12,602 nucleotides of DNA, taken from assembly GCA_903904805.1 (NCBI GenBank), contig CAIVDX010000064.1, positions 1 to 12,602 of the forward strand, read 5' to 3'. Below the pieces are notes generated by a model, which was given only the letters and a program-made list of their open reading frames with translations, did not search any database and was not told where the DNA came from. Each line of letters opens with the position of its first letter. Within the stretch, counting starts at the first letter, position 1. Of this stretch, positions 6,706-11,400 are shown one piece after another. A program made the position numbers and the translations under genes. The stretch is from an uncultured Rhodospirillales bacterium. GTDB lineage: Bacteria; Pseudomonadota; Alphaproteobacteria; Acetobacterales; Acetobacteraceae.

Positions 6706-7214
6706 GCCGCACTCCCCGCCGGCGCCAGCCGCAGCAGCGCCTGGCGCGCCCGCCACAGGCGCGACATCACCGTGCCCACCGGCACCTCGGTGATCTCCGC
6801 GATCTCCTTGTAGGAGAGCTGCTCCAGCTCACACAGGATCAGGCATTCCCGCAGCTCCGCCGGCAACGCCGCCAGCGCGGCGTCCAGCCGCGAGAGATCC
6901 TGCAGATGCGCCAGGGCGGCTTCCGGACCGGGCGCGGGATCAGGGATATCCTGGGCGATGGGCGTGTCGTCGATGGACATGGTGCGTCCTGGCTTTCGGG
7001 CGGCGAGGTGGGAGTAGGCGGTGTTGCGCACGATCCGCAGCAGCCAGGCGCGCGCATCACCGCCGCGGAAGGTGGTGAAATATTGCAAGGCCCGCTCAAC
7101 GGAATCCTGAACAATGTCCTCCGCCGCGGCACGTTCATGCACCAGCCAGCGCGCCAGATTGAAGGCGGCATCCAGATGCGGCAGCACCAAAGCGGCGAAT
7201 TGTTCCTCGCTCAT
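6702..7214 (-). CDS. ECF-family RNA polymerase sigma factor
   Basis: This is an alternative sigma factor that directs RNA polymerase to stress promoters. The 170-residue protein has only regions 2 and 4. Region 2 covers roughly residues 8-75 (FNLARWLVHERAAAEDIVQD for core binding and DARAWLLRIVRNTAYSHLA for -10 recognition). Region 4 covers roughly 110-162 (LPAELRECLILCELEQLSYK and the helix-turn-helix IAEITEVPVGTVMSRLWRAR). A Pro/Asp-rich linker joins them. The gene starts 8 bp after the cupredoxin gene with a weak ribosome site, and its stop overlaps the anti-sigma start by 4 bp, which favours balanced production of the two. As with most ECF sigmas next to their anti-sigma, it probably transcribes its own operon. 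No subgroup name is given because that needs a profile search. Confidence 0.94.
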   Translation of the reverse strand: MSEEQFAALVLPHLDAAFNLARWLVHERAAAEDIVQDSVERALQYFTTFRGGDARAWLLRIVRNTAYSHLAARKPGRTMSIDDTPIAQDIPDPAPGPEAALAHLQDLSRLDAALAALPAELRECLILCELEQLSYKEIAEITEVPVGTVMSRLWRARQALLRLAPAGSAA

Positions 7215-7222
7215 GCGCGGAA

Positions 7223-7531
7223 CTATTTCACAATCACGGTGCCCTGCATATGCGGGTGCAGCGCGCAGAAATAGCGATAGATGCCCGGCGTGGTGAAGGT
7301 GAAGGCGAAGCTGTCGCCGGTATCCAGCGCCGCCGAGTGAAATGATTTCTCCGCCGCTGCGTCGGTCACCGTATGGGGAATGTCATCACGATTGTCCCAG
7401 CGCACCGTGGCGCCCGGATGCACCTCGATCCGTGCAGGCGTGAAGGTGAAGTTGTCGATATGAACGATCATCTCGTCGGCCCTGGCCGATGGGCAGACAA
7501 GCAAAAGCCCCAGCAAAATCATGCTTTTCAT
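7223..7531 (-). CDS. Amicyanin-like periplasmic cupredoxin (type 1 copper protein)
   Basis: This is a small blue-copper protein expected to shuttle single electrons or bind copper in the periplasm. The 102-residue precursor has a signal peptide (MILLGLLLVCPSARA, likely cleavage ARA|DE after residue 18), leaving a mature protein of about 84 aa. Copper ligands are all visible: H53 in DIPHTV, then C89, H92 and M95 in the CALHPHM loop. The Cys-x2-His-x2-Met spacing is that of amicyanin and pseudoazurin-like proteins. The strand sequence FTFTPARIEVHPGATVRWDN is typical of the family. It lies between the phosphoesterase (81-bp gap) and the sigma gene (8-bp gap), so it is probably a target as well as a neighbour of the sigma factor. 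No amine dehydrogenase genes are nearby, so a methylamine role is not supported. Confidence 0.94.
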   Translation of the reverse strand: MKSMILLGLLLVCPSARADEMIVHIDNFTFTPARIEVHPGATVRWDNRDDIPHTVTDAAAEKSFHSAALDTGDSFAFTFTTPGIYRYFCALHPHMQGTVIVK

Positions 7532-7551
7532 GGCATTTGTTCCGTGCAGGC

Positions 7552-7610
7552 GGGCCGCGAGCGGCCCAAAATTCCAAAAGTCTTTTGCTTCTGTTTTTCA
7601 ACAAAGAAGC
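7552..7610 (-). promoter_or_regulatory. Dyad-rich spacer upstream of the cupredoxin gene
   Basis: The 81-bp gap between phosphoesterase and cupredoxin genes is clearly more AT-rich than its surroundings and holds three inverted repeats. GGGCCG/CGGCCC (7552-7557/7562-7567) is a strong hairpin about 20 bases ahead of the cupredoxin ATG. CAAAAG-T-CTTTTG (7575-7580/7582-7587) is a perfect dyad. GCTTCT/AGAAGC (7587-7592/7605-7610) has a 12-base loop. They could be an internal operator or promoter, an mRNA processing site, or a partial terminator that sets the ratio of phosphoesterase to downstream transcripts. No T-tract follows the GC hairpin on the transcribed strand. Function is not determined. 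Confidence 0.4.
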
Positions 7611-7612
7611 GC

Positions 7613-8542
7613 CTACCCCTCAAGCCGTGTGTCGGTGATCGCGAGCGCCGCGCTGCCCCTTGTTTCGGTCACCTTGGTCACGCCCAGCAGCGCATGGAGC
7701 CTCCCGGCCGGCACATCCTTCACCGGCCCCGGGCTGGCTGCGGACCCGGGTGCCGGCTGCGGAAAAGCCGTTGACAGAGCAGTGTGGAATGCGACCGACC
7801 CCTCCACCTTCTGCATGATCTGGTGGATGTGCCCGTTCAGCACTGTCACGGAGCCAAAACGCTTTAGGTATGAGAGCGCCTGCTCGCCATCCGCGGTGCC
7901 CCAGCCCCACTCCTGATACACCGTCCAGAGCGGGATATGCGCGAACACCACGATCGGCTGGCTGGCCGGGCGTCCGGCAAGATCCTTTTCCAGCCAGGCA
8001 AGTTGCTCGGCACCCAGATTGCCCAGGCCGCCGGCCTTGAGGTTCTGCACATTGTTCAGGCCAATGAAATGCACGCCCTGCTGGTCGAAGCTGTAATAGC
8101 CCTGCAGCCCGCCCTTGGTGAAGCGCGCGAAGAAACCTTTCCCGTCCTCATCGAGCACATCATGCTCACCGGGCACGTAATGGGTCTCCATGCCGGCGCC
8201 CTGGATGATGCCCTCGGCGGTGTCGAACTGCGCCGGCTTGGAAAGTTGGCTGACATCGCCTGTATGGATCAACATCGCGGCGGTGCCGCGCAGGCTTTTT
8301 ACCTTGGCGATCGCCTCGCCCAGCGTGCCCGCCACATCGGTGTTGGGCGCGGCGCTGAAGCCGATATGGCTGTCGGAGATCTGCATGAAGGTCAGATCAC
8401 CTGATGGCTCGGCCGCCTGTGCGCTGCCGATCAGCCGCGAGGTCGGCACCCCGCCGGACAAAGTCCAGACCACGCCGGTGCCCGCCCAGACCATGCATTT
8501 GAGAAACCCGCGCCGCGCGTCGATGCCGTTGGACTGTGCCAT
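7613..8542 (-). CDS. Tat-exported calcineurin-like metallophosphoesterase
   Basis: This is a predicted di-metal phosphoesterase acting in the periplasm; its substrate is unknown. The 309-residue protein begins with a twin-arginine signal (ARRGFLK at 9-15, hydrophobic stretch, then SAQAAEP, cleavage near residue 44). Metal and catalytic motifs appear in order: D57-x-H59 (SDSH), G95-D96, GEHD (125-128), H202 in FAHIPLW and GHIH (237-240). The third motif is GEHD where most of the superfamily has GNHD/E, so the metal-bridging Asn is Glu. I recall PGEHD in close relatives of this operon type, so it is probably a subfamily trait. Start ATG 8542 is preceded by AGGGG with good spacing and puts the twin arginines near the N-terminus; the frame opens 12 codons earlier without such support. 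It is first in the operon with cupredoxin, sigma and anti-sigma. Confidence 0.92.
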   Translation of the reverse strand: MAQSNGIDARRGFLKCMVWAGTGVVWTLSGGVPTSRLIGSAQAAEPSGDLTFMQISDSHIGFSAAPNTDVAGTLGEAIAKVKSLRGTAAMLIHTGDVSQLSKPAQFDTAEGIIQGAGMETHYVPGEHDVLDEDGKGFFARFTKGGLQGYYSFDQQGVHFIGLNNVQNLKAGGLGNLGAEQLAWLEKDLAGRPASQPIVVFAHIPLWTVYQEWGWGTADGEQALSYLKRFGSVTVLNGHIHQIMQKVEGSVAFHTALSTAFPQPAPGSAASPGPVKDVPAGRLHALLGVTKVTETRGSAALAITDTRLEG

Positions 8543-8571
8543 GTCGATCCCCTGTGAGTGCTGCCTCTGCT

Positions 8572-8604
8572 GACACAACCAGCCGGGGGCCAGGTTTATT
8601 CACC
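8572..8604 (-). promoter_or_regulatory. Weak candidate promoter for the phosphoesterase-sigma operon
   Basis: Reading on the minus strand, GGTGAATAAACC (8604-8593) followed 14 bases later by GTTGTGTC (8579-8572) lies 30 bases before the phosphoesterase start. The AT-rich first element stands out in GC-rich DNA and is at a plausible distance for an ECF-type promoter recognised by the operon's own sigma factor. No second copy was found in the window to support a regulon motif, so this is speculative. Confidence 0.22.
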
Positions 8605-8624
8605 GGGCGCGCAAAAATAATCGC

Positions 8625-8665
8625 CTCCCGCGGGCGCGTCGCAATTTGCGAGGGGCGCGCGGGAG
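8625..8665. repeat. 41-bp near-perfect palindrome in the divergent intergenic region
   Basis: Two 20-base arms (8625-8644 and 8646-8665) flank a single T at 8645. The outer 8 bases (CTCCCGCG/CGCGGGAG) and the inner 6 (TCGCAA/TTGCGA) pair perfectly, with three mismatches between them, so 17 of 20 positions pair. It lies 83 bp upstream of the phosphoesterase ATG and centred about 108 bp before the predicted start of the sigma-54-like promoter. That position suits an enhancer-binding-protein or operator site. A smaller perfect dyad, ATCAC-A-GTGAT, lies at 8698-8708. DNA structure is seen directly; the bound protein is unknown. Confidence 0.6.
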
Positions 8666-8726
8666 CGTGGCCGCGGGCAGGAAGCCAAGTCATTGAAATC
8701 ACAGTGATCTGGCAAAGTCGGCCAGC

Positions 8727-8742
8727 TGGCACGCGGCATGCG
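8727..8742 (+). promoter_or_regulatory. Candidate sigma-54 (-24/-12) promoter
   Basis: TGGCACG (8727-8733), four bases, then ATGCG (8738-8742) matches the sigma-54 consensus TGGCACG-N4-TTGCW except for T to A at the first base and W to G at the last base of the -12 element. The diagnostic GG and GC are exactly 10 bases apart. Transcription would begin near 8753, about 24 bases before ATG 8777, leaving room for the GAGGAG ribosome site at 8763-8768. PEP-CTERM genes are known in some bacteria to be driven by RpoN with PrsK/PrsR, which makes the match more meaningful. rpoN is not in the window. Confidence 0.5.
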
Positions 8743-8776
8743 CCAAGGCCCTCCAACGCACTGAGGAGCCGCCCCG

Positions 8777-9395
8777 ATGTCTGACCGAGTCGCAAATAGC
8801 CAGCCGCATTGTTGCCCATGGCGGCGCGCGCGGGGTGTGCTGGCCGCGGTGCTGCTCGGTCTGCTGCCGGCATCGGTGCGCGCGACGCCGGTGCCGCCAC
8901 CGTCCGGGCAGAGCTTCACCCTCACCGCCTCACTCTCCAACGGCGACCTGCTGTCCGGCAGTTTTGTCTTCAGCAATGGCGCGGCGACCGCGGTGTCGCT
9001 GGTGGTGACCAATCCAGCCGATGTCAGGATCGAGGCGTTCTCCTCAAGCAACGAGATCATCGGAAGCAACGTCTCAGGCCTGATCTTGAACGATCCCAAC
9101 AATGGCGATGCCGCATCGCTGACATTCAGCAATTATCTTGGCTCCGCGCCAACCATCGCCCTCTCGCCCGCCTTCTCGGGTGTCTGGCTCGGCACCCAGT
9201 TCGCGGGCGTGGTGAGCGGCAGCGTCAGCACCGGGCTGACCCTGTCGCCGCCAGGCGCGGCCCAGCCGAGCCCGATCCCCGATCCCCGAACCACGGACAG
9301 CCGCGCTGCTGGCGCTGGCCGTGCTGGGAGCCGCCGCCGGGCGGTTTCGCCGTGCCGTTCGCCGCCCATCCCGCCTCGCAGAGTGCGACGCGTGA
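8777..9395 (+). pseudogene. PEP-CTERM secreted protein, paralog 1, frameshifted at a 7-bp tandem repeat
   Basis: A signal peptide (WRRARGVLAAVLLGLLPASVRA, likely cut VRA|TP) leads into a beta-rich domain with SNGDLLSGSFVF, VSLVVTNPADVRI and SGLILNDPNNGDAASLTF. This domain is shared with paralog 2 and is similar in style to many PEP-CTERM proteins. The original frame reaches PSPIPDP and then turns into Arg-rich sequence. In the alternative frame from 9282 the DNA reads IPEP-RTAALLALAVLGAAAG-RFRRAVRR and stops at TGA 9393-9395. That is the three-part exosortase sorting signal: PEP, hydrophobic helix, basic end. Deleting one CCGATCC unit joins the two halves into a 203-aa protein. It could be phase-variably off, recently inactivated, or an assembly error. 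Mature protein would be processed by an exosortase and displayed or released at the envelope. Confidence 0.72.
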
Positions 9396-10084
9396 TCCGA
9401 CCACATGTTGCACCCCAAACCAGGAGACCAGCCATGACCAGCCTTGCCCCCCCAGGCCGCCCGCGCGCGGCGCCCTCGACCCGCCGCGCCCTCGCGGTCG
9501 CGCTCACCCTCGCGCTCACCCTCACCTCCGTCCACGCCAAGGCCGATGATGGCGGCGATGGCGGCGACGGCGGTGACAAGGGCTACAGCTATACGGGCGA
9601 CACCCAGAGCAGCTTCAGCCCGGAGCGGACCTTCAACATGGATGCCGCGCTGGGCAACGGCGACCGCATCACCGGCTCGTTCCAGTTCAACACCCAGACC
9701 CAGACCGCCGACGGTGTCTCGCTTTATGTGCGCGACAGCGAGGGCCGCACGCTCGATGCCTACACCTCGGTCGACCAGATCCGCGGCAGCACCGCCTCCG
9801 GCCTGATCCTGAACAACCCGCAGAACAACGACGCGGTGTCGCTGAGCTTCGGCTCCTACCTCACCGCCGGCGGCGTCGGCGGCCAGCTCACCCTGGTGGC
9901 GCAGAATTCCGGCGCCTGGGTCGGCGGCGGTTTCGCCAACGTCACCAGCGGCGGCGCCACCCTCGCCAGCGCGTCGGCCGCGAGCCCGGCACCGATGCCG
10001 CCGATGGGCTCCACGGCCACCGGTCTGCTGGCGCTGCTCGGCGGTGCCGCCCTGCTGCTGAAGCGCCGCGGCGTCAGCCTCTGA
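8777..10084 (+). CDS. Continuous 435-aa reading frame joining two secreted paralogs (probably a frameshift product)
   Basis: As the sequence stands, the frame opened at ATG 8777 (GAGGAG at 8763-8768) has no stop until 10082-10084. It carries a signal peptide, a first NGD-GSF domain (about residues 46-155), a low-complexity Arg/Pro/Ala stretch (about 160-218), then the whole second protein including an internal signal-peptide-like helix and a C-terminal anchor. The middle stretch is nonsense-like: Arg-rich, no domain, and it overlaps a sensible PEP-CTERM tail in another frame. An automated gene caller would likely report this as one gene. I think it is two genes, described separately, that appear joined because a 7-bp unit shifts the first one out of frame. 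If the join is real, an internal hydrophobic segment would be present in one polypeptide. Confidence 0.45.
   Translation: MSDRVANSQPHCCPWRRARGVLAAVLLGLLPASVRATPVPPPSGQSFTLTASLSNGDLLSGSFVFSNGAATAVSLVVTNPADVRIEAFSSSNEIIGSNVSGLILNDPNNGDAASLTFSNYLGSAPTIALSPAFSGVWLGTQFAGVVSGSVSTGLTLSPPGAAQPSPIPDPRTTDSRAAGAGRAGSRRRAVSPCRSPPIPPRRVRRVIRPHVAPQTRRPAMTSLAPPGRPRAAPSTRRALAVALTLALTLTSVHAKADDGGDGGDGGDKGYSYTGDTQSSFSPERTFNMDAALGNGDRITGSFQFNTQTQTADGVSLYVRDSEGRTLDAYTSVDQIRGSTASGLILNNPQNNDAVSLSFGSYLTAGGVGGQLTLVAQNSGAWVGGGFANVTSGGATLASASAASPAPMPPMGSTATGLLALLGGAALLLKRRGVSL
9272..9292 (+). repeat. 7-bp tandem repeat at the PEP motif of paralog 1
   Basis: CCGATCC (9272-9278), CCGATCC (9279-9285) and CCGAACC (9286-9292) are three consecutive heptamers, the last with one substitution. 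Seven is not a multiple of three, so each gain or loss shifts the frame. With two units the codons read P-I-P-E-P in frame with the signal peptide; with three, as here, they read P-I-P-D-P and the sorting tail is lost. This is a direct sequence observation. Confidence 0.9.
9434..10084 (+). CDS. Secreted paralog 2 with PEP-CTERM-like C-terminal anchor
   Basis: This 216-residue protein starts at ATG 9434 with AGGAG at 9422-9426. A signal peptide with a Leu/Thr/Ala core (RRALAVALTLALTLTSVHA, cleavage near HA|KA) is followed by a Gly-Asp tract (DDGGDGGDGGDKG). The domain then matches paralog 1 in order: GNGDRITGSFQF, ADGVSLYVRDSEG, GSTASGLILNNPQNNDAVSLSF and YL. The C-terminus is PMPPMGSTATG, a hydrophobic helix LLALLGGAALLL and KRRGVSL. 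That is the layout of a PEP-CTERM sorting tail, but with P-P where Glu-Pro is expected. It may be a variant exosortase substrate or a simple C-terminal membrane anchor. It begins 38 bases after the original stop of paralog 1, so the two form a tandem duplication in one unit, probably driven from the promoter before 8777. Molecular function is unknown. Confidence 0.82.
   Translation: MTSLAPPGRPRAAPSTRRALAVALTLALTLTSVHAKADDGGDGGDGGDKGYSYTGDTQSSFSPERTFNMDAALGNGDRITGSFQFNTQTQTADGVSLYVRDSEGRTLDAYTSVDQIRGSTASGLILNNPQNNDAVSLSFGSYLTAGGVGGQLTLVAQNSGAWVGGGFANVTSGGATLASASAASPAPMPPMGSTATGLLALLGGAALLLKRRGVSL
9500..9523 (+). repeat. 12-bp tandem repeat in the signal peptide of paralog 2
   Basis: GCGCTCACCCTC occurs twice in direct succession (9500-9511 and 9512-9523), encoding ALTL twice within the hydrophobic core of the signal peptide. 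The unit is a multiple of three, so copy change would lengthen or shorten the core by four residues without a frameshift. Confidence 0.8.
9548..9574 (+). repeat. 9-bp tandem repeat encoding a Gly-Asp tract in paralog 2
   Basis: GATGGCGGC (9548-9556), GATGGCGGC (9557-9565) and GACGGCGGT (9566-9574) encode DGG three times, just after the predicted signal cleavage site. The third copy has diverged only at two synonymous third bases. The tract is acidic and flexible and might bind cations or act as a spacer; that is inference. Confidence 0.8.
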
Positions 10085-10086
10085 CG
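10072..10086 (+). terminator. Small perfect hairpin over the stop codon of paralog 2
   Basis: CGTCAG (10072-10077), loop CCT, then CTGACG (10081-10086) form a perfect 6-bp stem containing the TGA. It sits 10 bases before the stop of the convergent gene, so it could help end transcription from either side. It has no T-tract on the plus strand, so a full terminator role is doubtful. Confidence 0.35.
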
Positions 10087-10096
10087 AGACGGGCGA

Positions 10097-10543
10097 TCAC
10101 AGCCATTCCCGCAGATGCGGGACCAGCTCGTGATCGCCCACCTTGGTCAGGTCCTTGCCGAGCGTGCCGACGACTTTCGTCCGCGTCGCGGCGTCGAGCG
10201 CGCCATGCAGCTCGCCCATCAACCGGCTGGAACAGACCAGCACCAGATGCGCGAACCGCTCGTCGGCCGAGGCGCGATTGATCTCATCGGCGAGCGCGTC
10301 GATGAAGCGCACCTTGGCGGCCTCATGCGGGTCGTGCCGCGGCGCGATCGCATGGCGGCTGGAGCCCAGGCTCTCATGCACCCGCCCGGGCCGATCCGCG
10401 CCCATCTCATGCGCGCTCACCCCGGCATCCGCCGAGGTCAGCACCTTCTGGGTATGCAGAACCCGCTCATGCGGCTGGCGCACCACGATGCGCGCATGCT
10501 CCCCGTCGGCGACCACGACCCACAACTGCGAATAGGCAACCAT
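10097..10543 (-). CDS. Host attachment family protein (baeRF-like fold)
   Basis: This 148-residue cytoplasmic protein belongs by sequence pattern to the host_attach family, named after a rhizobial protein linked to host-cell attachment. The fold is related to release-factor-like eRF1 domain proteins, and the biochemical role is unsettled. Visible family features are the N-terminal strand LWVVVADGEHARI, the central DRPGRVHESLGSSRHAI segment followed by PRHDPHEAAKVRF, the strand FAHLVLVCSSRLMGEL and the C-terminal KDLTKVGDHELVPHL. There is no signal peptide or membrane helix. I chose ATG 10543 (MVAYSQ) because GGAGG lies five bases upstream; the TTG four codons earlier is inside that ribosome site. 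It is the last of three minus-strand genes, 74 bp after the hydrolase gene, with a hairpin between them, so it may have its own promoter. Confidence 0.88.
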   Translation of the reverse strand: MVAYSQLWVVVADGEHARIVVRQPHERVLHTQKVLTSADAGVSAHEMGADRPGRVHESLGSSRHAIAPRHDPHEAAKVRFIDALADEINRASADERFAHLVLVCSSRLMGELHGALDAATRTKVVGTLGKDLTKVGDHELVPHLREWL

Positions 10544-10586
10544 ATCACCCTCCAAACCGGCAATCCCGCCGGAGTGGGCAGAGTGC

Positions 10587-10607
10587 GGCGGGCCGGATCA
10601 GCCCGCC
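10587..10607 (-). terminator. GC-rich hairpin after the alpha/beta hydrolase gene
   Basis: GGCGGGC (10587-10593) and GCCCGCC (10601-10607) form a perfect 7-bp stem with a 7-base loop, 10 bases beyond the hydrolase stop on the minus strand. The downstream bases are not T-rich, so it is a probable but imperfect terminator or 3'-end stabiliser. A second, smaller hairpin (CCGGC/GCCGG, 10557-10561/10568-10572) follows just ahead of the next gene's ribosome site. Confidence 0.45.
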
Positions 10608-10617
10608 TTGTTCTGGG

Positions 10618-11400
10618 TCAACCGGCGAACCCGGCCAGCGCCTCGACCACCGCCTCGGTCTGCTCATAGGGCAGCATGTGGCCCGCGCCGGCGAAGATCG
10701 ACTGGCGCGAATCCGCCAGCCGCCGGGCGAACAGATCGGCATAGCTCGCCGGCACCACCCGGTCGGCGGTGCCCCACATCAGCAGCGTGGGGCAGCCGAT
10801 CCGGCGCAGCCGCTTGCGCAGACCCTTGTCGGGGATCGGCCAGACATATTTCGCCACCGACGTGTTGGCCTGCGCCGCCGAGATCATCGCCTCACCCGCG
10901 GCCGGCTGCTCCTCGGGCACCAGATGCGCGTCGTCCCACGCGCCGCGCGCATCCGCGTCGGCCCACATCGCATCGCCGAGCGCCGCGCCGGGCAGCGCGA
11001 ACAGATCAGCCACCGGGCGCTCATCGTCCCACAGCCCCAACGGCGCGATCAGCGCCAGGCGCGCCGCGCGACCGGGCACGTGGGCGAGCACCTCGGCTGC
11101 CACCATGCCGCCGAAGCTGTGACCCACCAGCAGCGCGCCGGGCTTGCCGATCGCCACCAGCAGATCGTCATAGGCCAGCGCCAGATCGTGAATATCGTCG
11201 AGCTCATCAAGCTCCGACAGGTCGGCGAAGCCCGGCATGATCGGCGCGAACACCTCGCCGCGCTTGGCCAGAGCGGTCAGGAACGGATCATTCTCCTCCG
11301 CCCCGGTCAGCCCGTGCAGCACGATGATCGGCCGGCCGGCGCCGCCGCGCAGAATCTGCCAGTTCAGCCCCGCGGCCTTGACGGTCTCACGCCGCAGCAT
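10618..11400 (-). CDS. Alpha/beta hydrolase
   Basis: This 260-residue soluble hydrolase has the standard catalytic set: the oxyanion region VLHGLTG (H29-G30), nucleophile elbow GHSFGG with Ser95, an acid candidate D213 in WGTADRVVP, and His241 in GAGHMLPYEQ. The layout fits esterases, carbon-carbon bond hydrolases (MhpC-like) and related enzymes; the cap region (about 125-185) does not identify a substrate. ATG 11400 is the start because it overlaps the end of the flavin oxidoreductase gene by 14 bp and GGAGG lies about six bases upstream; the longer upstream frame is only overlap. Such pairs of LLM monooxygenase and hydrolase often act in sequence, the first inserting oxygen and the second cleaving the ester or ketone. 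That link is inferred from gene order. Confidence 0.9.
   Translation of the reverse strand: MLRRETVKAAGLNWQILRGGAGRPIIVLHGLTGAEENDPFLTALAKRGEVFAPIMPGFADLSELDELDDIHDLALAYDDLLVAIGKPGALLVGHSFGGMVAAEVLAHVPGRAARLALIAPLGLWDDERPVADLFALPGAALGDAMWADADARGAWDDAHLVPEEQPAAGEAMISAAQANTSVAKYVWPIPDKGLRKRLRRIGCPTLLMWGTADRVVPASYADLFARRLADSRQSIFAGAGHMLPYEQTEAVVEALAGFAG

Noticed and set aside
6058..7274. Two overlapping plus-strand frames of 251 codons each opposite the anti-sigma and sigma genes
   Set aside because: The minus strand carries the zinc motif, transmembrane helix and sigma regions 2 and 4; the plus-strand products are Arg/His/Pro-rich noise.
7587..7610. GCTTCT/AGAAGC hairpin with a T-run considered as an intrinsic terminator
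   Set aside because: The T-run lies in the loop rather than after the stem, and the stem is only 6 bp.
9500..9574. Short tandem repeats considered as a CRISPR array
   Set aside because: Units are 9-12 bp, directly adjacent with no spacers, and lie inside a coding frame.
10544..10555. TTG start four codons before ATG 10543 for the host-attachment-type gene
   Set aside because: The added codons are the ribosome site GGAGG itself, which serves ATG 10543.
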